Positions 1 through 8,537 of a DNA stretch of 64,000 nt are shown here, piece by piece; within the stretch, counting starts at the first letter, position 1; every line of letters begins with the position of its first letter. The notes beneath the pieces were generated by a model. The model was not told the DNA's origin, did no database searches, and saw only the letters and a list, made by a program, of their open reading frames with translations. The translations under genes and the position numbers were made by a program. Origin of the DNA: Sphingopyxis solisilvae (GTDB lineage Bacteria; Pseudomonadota; Alphaproteobacteria; Sphingomonadales; Sphingomonadaceae); the NCBI RefSeq assembly GCF_015475875.1, contig NZ_JADKYM010000002.1, positions 1 to 64,000 on the forward strand, given 5' to 3'.

Positions 1-492
1 GCGCCCGATATGTCGGCGGCCGCGCGCGCCGAATCGGGGTTGAGCGCGCGGCCCGCCCCAAACCAGCCGCCGGTGTCGAATGCCGCCCCCGCCAAGCCGC
101 GCGTTGCCGCCGCGACGGCCGAGCCGGGCAAGCGGCCTTGGGCAACCGGGCCGAAAGACCGGCCAGCCCTGAAATCGGATACCGCGTCAGCGCCCGCGCG
201 CATCCCCGGCCGGGCGCCGCCGCAAAGCGGCGGTCGCAAAAAAATCGTCACCGGCAAATGGTGGGATGCCAAAGGGCCGCGCACGATCGAGCTTGGCCCG
301 AAGGGACAGCAGGCGCTGAGCGGCGGTTTTCTGATGCTGTTTGCCGTCGCGTTTGTCGCAGCGATCGTCGCGCTGATCATTCAGCCTTTGCTGCTGTTTG
401 TCGGCGCCTTCCTGCTGTTCCGTTTCGGCAGCAATATTCTGGGGCCGCTGGGCGCGGGGATTATCGACAAGGCGATTGCGGAAAGGGATTAG
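1..492 (+). CDS. Putative membrane protein, C-terminal part (5' end probably outside window)
   Basis: The reading frame is open from the first base of the window, so the ATG at position 10 may be internal and the gene may begin upstream. The visible 160 or so residues have a Pro/Ala/Arg-rich, probably disordered first half. This is followed by a basic stretch and then a hydrophobic region (about residues 103-150 from that ATG) that can form two membrane segments before the short tail AERD. I recognise no domain. It ends 148 bp before the convergent reductase gene, with a palindromic repeat between them. Function unknown. Confidence 0.6.
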   Translation, partial: APDMSAAARAESGLSARPAPNQPPVSNAAPAKPRVAAATAEPGKRPWATGPKDRPALKSDTASAPARIPGRAPPQSGGRKKIVTGKWWDAKGPRTIELGPKGQQALSGGFLMLFAVAFVAAIVALIIQPLLLFVGAFLLFRFGSNILGPLGAGIIDKAIAERD

Positions 493-494
493 CC

Positions 495-631
495 GATCCT
501 CCCTGTCGCATGGCGACGGGGAGGGGGACCGTTCGCGAAGCAAATGGTGGAGGGGCCGCGACGCCGCGTCATAGCCCCTCCGTCAGCGCTTCGCGCTGCC
601 ACCTCCCCATGGCTACGCCACAGGGAGGATA
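495..631. repeat. R1 palindromic intergenic repeat, copy 1
   Basis: This is a roughly 135-bp imperfect cruciform between two convergent genes. The outer arms are related in inverse orientation: CCTCCC...GGGGAGG at 498-524 and CCTCCCC...GGGAGG at 602-628. Each arm also folds on itself, for example around the GTCGC/GCGAC pairs. The inside carries GCCCCTCCGTCAGCGC at 574-589, the inverse of the core seen in the two other copies near maeB. It has no coding capacity and was probably spread as a REP/MITE-like element. In a convergent gap it may also end transcripts. Confidence 0.75.
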
Positions 632-639
632 GACACCGT

Positions 640-1725
640 TTACGCGTCCACCAAAGCCGGATAGTCGATGTAACCCTCGGCGCCCGGCGAATACCAGGTC
701 TGCGGATTGTCCTGCGACCAGGCGGCGCCGCTCCGGATGCGTTCGACGAGATCGGGATTGGCAATGAAGGGCCGGCCAAAGGAGATGGCGTCGGCCACAC
801 CGCTCGCCAGCGCCGCCTCGGCCTTCGCCACATCATAGTCGCTGTTGAGCACCAGCGGCCCCTTGAACGCCTGACGAATTGCGGGCGACTGCTTCGGCAC
901 CTCGGTATTCCCGAACGTCCCGTCGGGGCCGGGTTCGCGCAGTTCAAGGAAACCGATGCCGAGCGCGTCCAGCGCCGCGGCTGCCGCCGGGAACAGCTTC
1001 TCCGGCGCGCTGTCGTCGACGCCCTGCGTTTCGCCGTTCGGCGACAGGCGCACCGACACCCGGTCGGCGCCCCAGACGCCGGTCAGCGCTTCGGTGACTT
1101 CGCGCAGCAGGCGGATGCGGTTTTCGACCGGTCCGCCATAATCATCGTCGCGCAGGTTCGAATTGTCGCGCAAAAACTGGTCGATCAGATAGCCGTTGGC
1201 GCCGTGCAGCTGCACCCCGTCGAACCCCGCCTTTTTGGCATTTTCGGCGGCATGGACATAATCGGCGATCACGCGGGGGATCTCGTTCTGTTCCAGCGGA
1301 CGCGCGACTTCCAGATCGCGACGGCCGACCGGCGTATGAGCGCGGCCCGCGCCGACGGTGGCCGATGCCGACACCGGCGGCTTGCCGTCGTTGAACACCG
1401 AATGGACGAGGCGGCCCATGTGCCACAGCTGCGCGATGATCCGCCCGCCCGCGGCATGGACGGCATCGGTCACCGGCTTCCAGCCTTCGACCTGCGCATC
1501 GGTCCACAGCCCGGGGGCCGACGGCCAGCCGAGCCCTTCCTGCGAAATGCCGGTCGCTTCCGAAATGATCAGGCCCGCCGCGGCGCGCTGGCGATAATAT
1601 TCGACCGCCAGCTCGTTGGGGACGAAACCGGGCCCGGCGCGGCCGCGGGTGAGCGGCGCCATGATGATGCGGTTCGGTGCCTCGATGGCGCCCAGCTTGA
1701 TCGGGTCGAAAAGCGATACGGCCAT
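640..1725 (-). CDS. NADH:flavin oxidoreductase / alkene reductase, old yellow enzyme family
   Basis: This 361-residue protein is an FMN-dependent (beta/alpha)8 barrel of the old yellow enzyme family, which reduces activated C=C bonds in enones, maleimides or nitro compounds with NAD(P)H. Visible signatures are the N-terminal NRIIMAPLTRGRA segment (residues 18-30), QLWHMGR (99-105) and the substrate-anion pair H174-x-x-N177 in the HGANGYL block. The C-terminal FMN-phosphate segment ends with FGRPFIANPDL. I chose the ATG at 1725 because GGAGG lies a few bases upstream and the family N-terminus MAVSLFDP starts there. It is divergent from a DMT exporter. The physiological substrate cannot be read from the sequence. 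Confidence 0.92.
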   Translation of the reverse strand: MAVSLFDPIKLGAIEAPNRIIMAPLTRGRAGPGFVPNELAVEYYRQRAAAGLIISEATGISQEGLGWPSAPGLWTDAQVEGWKPVTDAVHAAGGRIIAQLWHMGRLVHSVFNDGKPPVSASATVGAGRAHTPVGRRDLEVARPLEQNEIPRVIADYVHAAENAKKAGFDGVQLHGANGYLIDQFLRDNSNLRDDDYGGPVENRIRLLREVTEALTGVWGADRVSVRLSPNGETQGVDDSAPEKLFPAAAAALDALGIGFLELREPGPDGTFGNTEVPKQSPAIRQAFKGPLVLNSDYDVAKAEAALASGVADAISFGRPFIANPDLVERIRSGAAWSQDNPQTWYSPGAEGYIDYPALVDA

Positions 1726-1838
1726 AAATCCTCCACGTTCCAAATTTCCGGCGACGACCGGTCGGGGCGTCGCTATGGCCCGCAAAGCTATGGTCGCCGC
1801 GGTGCCTGCACAATGGTCAGTATCAAAAGAAAATCTAA

Positions 1839-2750
1839 ATGACAGCCAAGATCGAAAGCCTCGACGAGAAAGACGGTGCGGCGACGGTCGCGGGACGCTG
1901 GGCGTTTCTGGCGTTGCTCGCGGGAAATATTTCGCTGTCGGTCGGCGCGCTGTTTGTCCGGCTGGCCGACACCGGCCCGACCGCCTCGGCCTTCTGGCGC
2001 ATGGCGATCGCGCTGCCCTTTCTGCTTGCGCTGGCATGGCGCGAGAGCGGCGGGCGGATGCCGCCCCGCAATGCCATCGTCGTGGCCGGCGCTGCGGGCA
2101 TTTTTTTCGCGCTCGATCTCGTCGCCTGGCATATCGGCATCCTCCAGACCAAGGTCGCCAACGCGACCTTGTTCGGAAATTGCGCCAGCCTGCTGCTGGT
2201 CATCTGGGGCATTTTCCTCGCGCGCCGTTGGCCGCGCGGGTGGCAGGCGCTGGCGATCCTGCTCGCCTTTGCCGGATCGGCGCTCTTGATGGGGCAAAGT
2301 TACGAACTGTCGCCCGCCTATCTGGTCGGCGACCTGCTCAGCCTGCTCGCAGGGGTGCTCTACACCGCCTATGTCATCCTGATGCAGCGCGTGCGCGGCA
2401 CGCTCGAACCCTGGACCGCGCTCGCCATTTCGTCGGTCGTCTGTGTCCCGATCCTGCTCGCCACCGCGATGGGGCTGGGCGAGACGATCATGCCGCAAAA
2501 CTGGACGCCGCTGATCCTGCTGGCGCTGACCAGCCAGCTCATCGGCCAAGGATTGATGACCTGGTCGCTGCCGCGCTTCTCGCCGCTCGTCATCGGGCTG
2601 ACCTTGCTCGTCCAGCCGGCGGTCGCCGCGCTCGCCGGCTGGCTGGCGTTCGGCGAGCTGCTGGGACCCCTCGACATTTTCGGCGGGATGATGGTCGGCG
2701 CCGCGCTCGTGCTGATCCGGTTGCCGAACCGCCGCGCGGCGCCTATCTAG
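1839..2750 (+). CDS. DMT superfamily (EamA) transporter
   Basis: This 303-residue integral membrane protein has about ten hydrophobic segments arranged as two EamA repeats, the usual architecture and length of drug/metabolite-transporter exporters. The N-terminal 17 or so residues are polar. Repeat one includes the SVGALFVRLADTGP region and repeat two the LTSQLIGQGLMTWSLPRFSP region. Such proteins usually export amino acids, nucleotide-like compounds or drugs at the inner membrane; the substrate here is unknown. It is divergent from the alkene reductase, 113 bp away, and lies 5 bp upstream of the COQ9-like gene, suggesting co-transcription with it. Confidence 0.9.
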   Translation: MTAKIESLDEKDGAATVAGRWAFLALLAGNISLSVGALFVRLADTGPTASAFWRMAIALPFLLALAWRESGGRMPPRNAIVVAGAAGIFFALDLVAWHIGILQTKVANATLFGNCASLLLVIWGIFLARRWPRGWQALAILLAFAGSALLMGQSYELSPAYLVGDLLSLLAGVLYTAYVILMQRVRGTLEPWTALAISSVVCVPILLATAMGLGETIMPQNWTPLILLALTSQLIGQGLMTWSLPRFSPLVIGLTLLVQPAVAALAGWLAFGELLGPLDIFGGMMVGAALVLIRLPNRRAAPI

Positions 2751-2755
2751 AGCCT

Positions 2756-3421
2756 ATGGCCTCGATCCTTCCTGCCGATCCGACCCTTGACGAGATCCGC
2801 GCCGCGCTCGCGCCGCTGGTCGCGCAGTCGGCGGCGTTCGACGGCTTCGGCGCCGCGGCGCTCGCCGACGCGGCGCGCCGCGTTGCGATTGATTCCGACG
2901 TCGCCCGGCTTGCCTTTCCCGGCGGCGGGCGCGACATGGTCGATGCCTGGTTCGCCGACATCGACGCGCGCATGGCGGCGAAGTGGCCCGCCGACAAACT
3001 GGCGGCGCTCAAGATCCGCGAACGCATCACGACGCTGGTCGAAACGCGCATCGACCTGCTCTCCCCCGACCGCGAATCGCTGCGCCGCGCGCTCGCGCTG
3101 CTCGCGCTGCCCACCAATGTGCCGTTCGCGGCCAAGCTCGGCTGGCGCAGCGCCGATGCGATGTGGCGGCTCGCGGGCGACACCGCGACCGACTATAACC
3201 ACTACAGCAAACGCGCGATCCTCGGCGCCGTCTATGCCTCCACAATGGCGGTGTTCCTGAACGACGAGAGCGCGGGTTTTGCCGACACCCGCGCCTTCCT
3301 CGCGCGCCGGATCGACCAGGTGATGCGCTTCGAAAGCTGGAAATATCGCCGCGCCTCGCGCAGCACCGAACGCCCGAGCCTTGCCCGCTTCATCGGGCGG
3401 CTGCGCTATCCGGGGCGCTAG
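2756..3421 (+). CDS. COQ9 family protein
   Basis: This 221-residue mostly helical protein matches the COQ9 family of alphaproteobacteria and mitochondria. COQ9 binds lipid and assists COQ7-type hydroxylation in ubiquinone synthesis. The C-terminal half carries typical COQ9 features: W-x-x-AGDTATDYNHYSKR, followed by LGAVYASTMAVFLND. The last residues are basic and could be membrane-proximal. The ATG lies 5 bp after the transporter stop. A role in ubiquinone synthesis is inferred from the family; no other ubi gene is adjacent. Confidence 0.88.
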   Translation: MASILPADPTLDEIRAALAPLVAQSAAFDGFGAAALADAARRVAIDSDVARLAFPGGGRDMVDAWFADIDARMAAKWPADKLAALKIRERITTLVETRIDLLSPDRESLRRALALLALPTNVPFAAKLGWRSADAMWRLAGDTATDYNHYSKRAILGAVYASTMAVFLNDESAGFADTRAFLARRIDQVMRFESWKYRRASRSTERPSLARFIGRLRYPGR

Positions 3422-3453
3422 CGAGCCGCGATAAAGCGCTGGCGCTCGACCAG

Positions 3454-3474
3454 CGTTATTGATAATCGCTCGCA
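3454..3474 (+). promoter_or_regulatory. Candidate Fur box overlapping a -10 element at the feoA start
   Basis: The stretch GTTATTGATAATCGCTCGC has the GATAATC core of Fur sites and matches about 13 of 19 positions of the classical GATAAT-based consensus as I recall it. It also contains GATAAT (3461-3466), a good -10 hexamer only 9 bp before the feoA ATG. No convincing -35 was found. Assignment is by eye and by gene context (ferrous iron uptake). Confidence 0.45.
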
Positions 3475-3475
3475 A

Positions 3476-3727
3476 ATGAACCCCAGGCTCGATTCTGCGC
3501 CGCTCGGCGTCGCCGTCCGCATTTCCCGTATCGATTGGGACGCCATGTCGCAGGACGAGGGGCGGCGGCTGCGCGAATTCGGGTTGATGGAGGGGATCGA
3601 AGTGACCCCGCTGCACCGCGGCAGCCTGTTCTCGCGTGACCCGCTGGCGCTGTCGGTCGGGCGGATGCAAGTGATCATCCGCGCGCGGCAGGCGGCGATG
3701 ATCGAAGTGGCGCCGACCGCGCCATGA
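3476..3727 (+). CDS. feoA: FeoA family ferrous iron transport accessory protein
   Basis: This 83-residue SH3-like protein shows the FeoA signature LREFGLMEGIEVTPLHRG (about residues 35-52) and the closing segment DPLALSVGRMQVIIRARQA. FeoA is a small cytoplasmic partner of FeoB. The gene overlaps feoB by 4 nt (ATGA), which indicates translational coupling. No Shine-Dalgarno sequence precedes this ATG, and a Fur-like/-10 sequence lies immediately upstream, so the message could be nearly leaderless. The next Met would cut into the conserved domain, so the first ATG is preferred. Confidence 0.92.
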   Translation: MNPRLDSAPLGVAVRISRIDWDAMSQDEGRRLREFGLMEGIEVTPLHRGSLFSRDPLALSVGRMQVIIRARQAAMIEVAPTAP

Positions 3728-5595
3728 CCGCTGCCATCCCGACGATCGCGCTGGTCGGCAATCCCAATGCCGGCAAATCGAGCCTGTTCAACGCGCTGAC
3801 CGGCGCGCGGCAAAAGATCGCCAATTATCCCGGCGTCACCGTCGAACGCAAGGCGGGGCACGCCAGCTTTGCCGATGGGCGCCCCATGTCGCTGGTCGAC
3901 CTGCCCGGCAGTTACAGCCTGACTCCGGCCAGTCCCGACGAGGCGGTGACGCGCGATGTGCTGCTGGGAAGGCAGGCGGGCGAGCGGCAGCCCGACGCGC
4001 TGGTCGTCGTCGTCGACGCCGCCAATCTCGACAATCATCTGTGCTTTGCGCTCGAACTGATCGCGCTCGGGCGGCCGACGGTGGTCGCGCTCAACATGCT
4101 CGACCTTGCGACACGCGACGGGCTGACGCTCGACCCGGCGATCCTGTCGCGCGAGCTCGGCGTGCCGGTGGTGCCGACCGTCGCGGTGCGCAAGCGCGGG
4201 CTGGCCGACCTGCTCGCCGCGGTCGACGGCGCGATCCTGTCGCACCAGACGCAGGCGAGTGCGCCGTCCGCCCCGCCGCCCTCCGACGCCGCGCTGCACC
4301 AGCGCGCCCGCGCAATCGCACGCGCCGCGACCGTATCCGAAACCCCGGTGCGCCGCTGGACCGGGCGCGTCGATGCGATCGTGCTGCATCCGGTCGCAGG
4401 TTTCCTGATCCTGCTCGCGCTAATGTTCGTGATGTTCCAGGGGGTCTATGCCTGGTCCGAGGCGCCGATCGGCTGGATCGAGGGCGGCATCGCCGCCTTG
4501 CAGGGCGCGGTCGATGCCGCGTTGCCCGATGGCTTCCTGCGCGGACTGATCATCGAGGGGATTCTCGGCGGGGTCGGGTCGGTGATCGTCTTCCTGCCGC
4601 AGATCCTGATCCTGTTCCTCTTCATCCTGTTGCTCGAGGCGACGGGCTATATGACCCGCGCCGCCTTTCTGATGGACGGCATCATGGCCAAGGTCGGGCT
4701 GTCGGGGCGCGGCTTCATCCCTTTGCTGTCCAGCTTCGCCTGCGCGGTCCCCGGGATCATGGCGACACGCGCGATTCCCGATGCGAAGGATCGGCTGACG
4801 ACGATCCTGATCGCGCCGCTGATGACCTGTTCGGCGCGGCTGCCCGTCTACACGCTGATCATCGGCGCCTTCATCCCGAACAGCAACGTCGGCGGCTCGC
4901 CGGTCGGGTTGCAGGGGCTGGTGCTGTTCGGCCTCTATCTGTCCGGCATCGTCGGGGCGCTCGTCGTCGCGCTGGTGCTGCGCCGCACCGTCGCCAAAGG
5001 CACCGCGGCGGGCTTCATGATGGAAATGCCGCGCTATCAATGGCCGCGGCTGCGCGATGTCGCCATCGCGCTGTGGCAGCGCGCGTGGATTTTCCTCCGC
5101 CGCGCCGGGACGATCATCTTTGTCACCACGATCGCGCTATGGCTGCTGCTCAGCTACCCCACGGTGCCGACCGACAGCAGCGAGAGCCAAGTCGATTACA
5201 GCGTCGCCGGCCGCATCGCGAGCGGGCTGGAGGTCGTCGTCGCGCCGATCGGGTTCAACCATGACATCGCGCTCGCGCTGATCCCCGCGATGGCGGCACG
5301 CGAGGTGGCGGTGTCGGCGCTCGCCACCGCCAATGCGATCGAGGCGGGCGATGACGAGGAGGCGATGGCGCAATCGCTCAGCGAGCGCTTGCAGGGCCGC
5401 TGGAGCATCGCCACGGCGCTCGCTTTTCTGGCGTGGTTCGTGTTCGCACCGCAATGCATTTCCACCATCGCGATCACCAAGCGCGAGACCAACGGGTGGA
5501 AATGGCCGCTGTTCATGGTTGGCTATTTGTTCGCGCTCGCCTATGCCGCAGCAGGTATCACCTACTGGACAGCCGTTGCCTTTGGACTAGGCTGA
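3724..5595 (+). CDS. feoB: Ferrous iron transporter FeoB
   Basis: This is the GTPase-coupled Fe(II) importer of the inner membrane. The N-terminal G domain shows the P-loop GNPNAGKSS (residues 12-20), switch I YPGVTVE (35-41), the G3 motif DLPG (59-62) and the G4 motif NMLD (124-127). The membrane part carries both Gate repeats, including the conserved [10 protein letters not shown] and [10 protein letters not shown] blocks. At 623 residues it is shorter than the roughly 770 residues of the enteric protein; the shortening is mainly in the linker and C-terminal regions. It is translationally coupled to feoA. Control by iron through Fur is likely from the upstream site. Confidence 0.96.
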   Translation: MTAAIPTIALVGNPNAGKSSLFNALTGARQKIANYPGVTVERKAGHASFADGRPMSLVDLPGSYSLTPASPDEAVTRDVLLGRQAGERQPDALVVVVDAANLDNHLCFALELIALGRPTVVALNMLDLATRDGLTLDPAILSRELGVPVVPTVAVRKRGLADLLAAVDGAILSHQTQASAPSAPPPSDAALHQRARAIARAATVSETPVRRWTGRVDAIVLHPVAGFLILLALMFVMFQGVYAWSEAPIGWIEGGIAALQGAVDAALPDGFLRGLIIEGILGGVGSVIVFLPQILILFLFILLLEATGYMTRAAFLMDGIMAKVGLSGRGFIPLLSSFACAVPGIMATRAIPDAKDRLTTILIAPLMTCSARLPVYTLIIGAFIPNSNVGGSPVGLQGLVLFGLYLSGIVGALVVALVLRRTVAKGTAAGFMMEMPRYQWPRLRDVAIALWQRAWIFLRRAGTIIFVTTIALWLLLSYPTVPTDSSESQVDYSVAGRIASGLEVVVAPIGFNHDIALALIPAMAAREVAVSALATANAIEAGDDEEAMAQSLSERLQGRWSIATALAFLAWFVFAPQCISTIAITKRETNGWKWPLFMVGYLFALAYAAAGITYWTAVAFGLG

Positions 5596-5626
5596 TCCTT
5601 CCAACATTCAAGCGGAGCGGAGCGGC

Positions 5627-6154
5627 ATGGCTGGCAGCGTCAACAAGGTAATTTTGATCGGCAATCTGGGCGCCGACCCCGAAATCAAGTCGTTCCAGAA
5701 CGGCGGCAAGATCGCCAACATCCGCATCGCGACCTCCGAACAGTGGAAGGACCGCATGACCGGCGAGCGCAAGGAGCGCACCGAATGGCATAATGTCGTG
5801 ATCAACGGCGAAGGGCTGGTCGGGGTGGTCGAACGCTATCTGAAAAAAGGCTCGAAGGTCTATATCGAAGGCTCGCTGCGCACCCGCAAATGGCAGGACC
5901 GCGACGGCAACGACAAATATACGACTGAAGTGGTGATCGCGGGCATGGGCGGCAATCTGACCATGCTCGACGGCGCGCCCGGCGGCGGCTCGCGCGGCGG
6001 TGGCGGCGAGGATAGCTGGGGCGGCGGCGGGTCGAGCGGTGGCTCGGGCGGCGGCTGGAACCAGGGCGGCAGCTCCGGCGGATCGTCCGGCGGCGGTAGC
6101 GGCGGCGGACGCCCGCCGTTCGACGACGATCTGGACGACGACGTCCCGTTCTGA
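5627..6154 (+). CDS. ssb: Single-stranded DNA-binding protein
   Basis: This 175-residue SSB has an N-terminal OB fold, starting [19 protein letters not shown] and running to about residue 112. A Gly/Ser-rich disordered linker follows, and the acidic C-terminal tip is DDDVPF, the docking peptide for replication and repair partners. It coats single-stranded DNA during replication, recombination and repair. It lies 15 bp upstream of mmcB, another DNA repair gene. The linker is made of GGC/GGS-type codons and is naturally low-complexity, not a sequencing artefact. Confidence 0.97.
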   Translation: MAGSVNKVILIGNLGADPEIKSFQNGGKIANIRIATSEQWKDRMTGERKERTEWHNVVINGEGLVGVVERYLKKGSKVYIEGSLRTRKWQDRDGNDKYTTEVVIAGMGGNLTMLDGAPGGGSRGGGGEDSWGGGGSSGGSGGGWNQGGSSGGSSGGGSGGGRPPFDDDLDDDVPF

Positions 6155-6169
6155 CGAGTAACTGACACG

Positions 6170-6640
6170 ATGCTGAGCGAACAGATCACCGCCGCGGACG
6201 TTGCGCGCGGCGTGTGCCGTCTGTTCGCGCAGGCGGGGCTGGTCGCAATCCCCGAAGTGCCGTTGCCCAACGGGCGGCGCACCGACCTGACCGCGATCGA
6301 TGCCAAGGGCAACATCACGATCGTCGAGATCAAGGTCAGCCGCGCCGACCTCATCGGCGACGGCAAATGGCCCGACTATTGCGACTGGTGCGACCGTTTT
6401 TACTGGGCACTGGCGTCGGGGCTCGACCCGGCGATCCTCGACACCCCCGATTATCGCCCCGAAACCTCGGGCCTGATCATCGCGGACCGCTATGGTGCCG
6501 CGGTCGTGCGCGAAGCCGCAAGTTGCAACCTCGCCCCGGCGCGGCGCAAATCCGAACTGCTGCGCATCGGCCGCATCGCGATGCGGCGGTCGATGGTGGC
6601 GATGGACCCTGAGATCGCGGTGGGCTGGGGCGAAGGCTGA
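6170..6640 (+). CDS. mmcB: MmcB family DNA repair protein
   Basis: This 156-residue protein matches the alphaproteobacterial MmcB family, a restriction endonuclease-like fold linked to mitomycin C and UV damage tolerance in Caulobacter. Visible features are the nuclease-like core RRTDLTAID...ITIVEIKVSRADLIGD (D-x-n-E-x-K arrangement, about residues 40-62) and the conserved KWPDYCDWCDRFYWA block. It follows ssb closely, supporting a DNA metabolism role. I saw no clear GTTC-N7-GTTC SOS box upstream. The gene ends before a large inverted repeat. Confidence 0.88.
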   Translation: MLSEQITAADVARGVCRLFAQAGLVAIPEVPLPNGRRTDLTAIDAKGNITIVEIKVSRADLIGDGKWPDYCDWCDRFYWALASGLDPAILDTPDYRPETSGLIIADRYGAAVVREAASCNLAPARRKSELLRIGRIAMRRSMVAMDPEIAVGWGEG

Positions 6641-6666
6641 GGCCGTCAGCGTCGCGCAGGAAAATG

Positions 6667-6912
6667 TTCTCACGCAAAGGCGCGAAGGCGCAAAGAAAAA
6701 GAAATCTCACACAAAGACACAAAGATGGCGTGATTTTCCGCGGCCGTCGCTTGTCGCCGCAGGCGACCATCAAAATGGCGCTTCGCGTGGTTTGCGCGCG
6801 ACGGTGTTCGAGAAGACCACCATCTTTGTGTCTTTGTGTGAGATTATCGAAAGGCCCGCCGCGCTGACTTTTTCTTCTTCGCGCCTTTGCGCCTTTGCGT
6901 GAGACATTCTCA
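6667..6912. repeat. R3 long inverted repeat between convergent mmcB and ribE
   Basis: Two modules recur on both arms in inverse orientation. The inner module, reading CATCTTTGTGTCTTTGTGTG on the right arm (6829-6848), pairs with its complement at about 6705-6728. The outer module CTTTGCG...CTTTGCGTGAGA (about 6885-6905) pairs with the complement at 6668-6695. About 90 bp of non-repeated sequence forms the loop. The arms themselves consist of tandem CTTTGCG/CTTTGTG heptamer-like units. The region is AT-richer than the flanking genes and has no believable ORF. It fills most of the 293-bp gap. Confidence 0.8.
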
Positions 6913-6933
6913 CAACCGACCTCTGAAGCCCGC

Positions 6934-7548
6934 CTATCCCCGCGCCTGCATCCGCGCCAGATAGCGCGCGAGGATGTCGATCTCCAGATTGACCAACCGC
7001 CCCGCCGCCGCTTCGTCGAGCGTCGTCATCGCCTGCGTATGCGGGATGATGTTCAGCGTGAAATGCGCGCTGCCGTCGGGCTGGTCGGTGACCTCGTTCA
7101 CCGTCAGCGACACCCCGTCGACGGTGATCGATCCCTTCGGCGCGATATGCGCCGCCAGCGCAGCGGGCGCCGCGACGGTGACTGTCACGCTGTCGCCAAC
7201 CGGCACGACCGACACGATGGTCCCGACGGCATCGACATGGCCGGTGACGATATGCCCGCCAAGTTCATCGCCAACCTTGAGCGCGCGTTCGAGGTTCATG
7301 CGGCGGCCCGCGTCCCACATGCCTGGTGCGGTGCGCGCCAGCGTTTCGGCGCTCGCGTCGATCGCAAACCAATGCCCGTCTGCATCGGCGCCCCTGTCGA
7401 CGACGGTCAGGCACGCGCCCGAACAGGCGATCGAAGCGCCCAGGTCGATGGTGGCGGTGTCATAGGTCGTGCCGATGATCAGCCGCGCGTCGCCGCGATC
7501 CTCGCGCGAACGAACGGTGCCGATGTCGGTGATGATGCCGGTGAACAT
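6934..7548 (-). CDS. ribE: Riboflavin synthase, alpha chain
   Basis: This 204-residue protein has the two tandem lumazine-binding domains of riboflavin synthase. It opens with MFTGIITDIGTV, and the second domain contains GHIVTGHVDAVGTI and the SLTVNEV segment. The enzyme converts two molecules of 6,7-dimethyl-8-ribityllumazine into riboflavin and the pyrimidinedione precursor. It lies 9 bp downstream of ribD on the same strand, so the two late riboflavin genes form an operon. Symbol usage varies (ribE or ribC). No ribB/ribH follows here; a repeat comes next. Confidence 0.95.
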   Translation of the reverse strand: MFTGIITDIGTVRSREDRGDARLIIGTTYDTATIDLGASIACSGACLTVVDRGADADGHWFAIDASAETLARTAPGMWDAGRRMNLERALKVGDELGGHIVTGHVDAVGTIVSVVPVGDSVTVTVAAPAALAAHIAPKGSITVDGVSLTVNEVTDQPDGSAHFTLNIIPHTQAMTTLDEAAAGRLVNLEIDILARYLARMQARG

Positions 7549-7557
7549 GGGGCGCGC

Positions 7558-8532
7558 TTATCCTTCTCTGACCCGCTCGTAAACGTCGAGCCGGTCGCTG
7601 CCAAGCAGGCGGCTGTCGGCCAGGCGCCAGTGGCCATGGGCGTCGGCCAGACCGGTCAGGCCGATGTCGCCGAGCGCGGGCTTGCCGCCACCGATCAGGA
7701 TCGGGGCGCGATAGAGCAAAAGCCGGTCGACGCGGTCGGCGGCGAGAAAAGCCGCCGCGGCCCCGGCGCCGCCCTCGACCAGCACCGAATCGACGCCATC
7801 GATCGCTTCGGGCGAGCCAACCGCGGTCCAGCCGGCCGGCGCAATCCCCCGCGTCAGCAGCAGCCTTTTCGGGCTGCGCGCTTCCAGTCCGGGTAGCCGC
7901 ACATCGAGTTTCGGATCGTCGGCGCCCAGCGTCCCGCGGCCGACGAGAATCGCCTGATGCTGCGCGCGTTCGAGGTGGCCGTGCGCGCGGGCGCACACTC
8001 CCGTGATCCAGCGGCTCGACCCGTCAGCCATCGCGATGCAGCCGTCGAGCGACGTTGCGAGCTTGAGCGTGACATACGGACGCCCTGCCGTCTGGCGCGT
8101 CCACCACGGCGCCATCGCGGCGCGCGCGTCGGCGGGCAGGACGTCCTCGACAACCGCGATCCCCGCATCGCGCAGCCGCGCGATGCCCTCGCCATCGGTG
8201 CGCGGGTCGGGATCCTGCGCCGCGACGACGACGCGCGCGATACCGGCGGCGATCAGCGCGTCGCTGCACGCCGGGCCGCGCGGGCTGGTGTGCGCGCAGG
8301 GTTCAAGGCTGACATAGGCGGTCGCACCGCGCGCGGCGTCACCCGCTGCCGCCAGCGCCACCGCCTCGGCATGGGGACGGCCGCCGGGTTGCGTCCAGCC
8401 GCGCGCGACGACGATCCCGTCCTTGACGATCAGGCATCCGACATTGGGGTTCGGCGCCGACATCGGCTTCCCCCGCCGCGACAGCGCGATCGCGGCTGCC
8501 ATCCAGTCGGCATCGGCGGGTACAGGCTGCAT
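7558..8532 (-). CDS. ribD: Bifunctional pyrimidine deaminase/reductase RibD
   Basis: This 324-residue protein has an N-terminal cytidine deaminase-like domain with the zinc ligands H54-A-E56, C79 and C89 (PCAHTSPRGPAC block). A C-terminal reductase domain starts near residue 148 (RPYVTLKLATSLDGCIA) and carries VEGG (about 256-259). It performs two consecutive steps of riboflavin synthesis: deamination of the pyrimidine and NADPH-dependent reduction of the ribosyl side chain. It is followed by ribE and preceded, 5 bp away, by a small membrane protein. No FMN riboswitch was recognised upstream. Confidence 0.95.
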   Translation of the reverse strand: MQPVPADADWMAAAIALSRRGKPMSAPNPNVGCLIVKDGIVVARGWTQPGGRPHAEAVALAAAGDAARGATAYVSLEPCAHTSPRGPACSDALIAAGIARVVVAAQDPDPRTDGEGIARLRDAGIAVVEDVLPADARAAMAPWWTRQTAGRPYVTLKLATSLDGCIAMADGSSRWITGVCARAHGHLERAQHQAILVGRGTLGADDPKLDVRLPGLEARSPKRLLLTRGIAPAGWTAVGSPEAIDGVDSVLVEGGAGAAAAFLAADRVDRLLLYRAPILIGGGKPALGDIGLTGLADAHGHWRLADSRLLGSDRLDVYERVREG

Positions 8533-8537
8533 GCCGA

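Noticed and set aside
544-1842. Long plus-strand open frame across the old yellow enzyme gene
   Set aside because: It is an antisense frame of a clearly recognised enzyme; long antisense frames are expected in high-GC DNA and this one has low-complexity Arg-rich translation.
1616-2755. Upstream extension of the COQ9-like frame through the DMT transporter
   Set aside because: The COQ9 family N-terminus starts at MASILPADP, and the extension reads out of frame across a real transporter gene.
5960-6120. Tandem repeat or CRISPR-like array in ssb
   Set aside because: It is a Gly/Ser-rich linker coded by similar codons within a normal SSB protein, with no regular repeat-spacer structure.
6130-6170. 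Possible SOS box (GTTC-N7-GTTC) before mmcB
   Set aside because: Only the first half GTTC is followed at the right spacing by TAAC; too weak to call LexA control.
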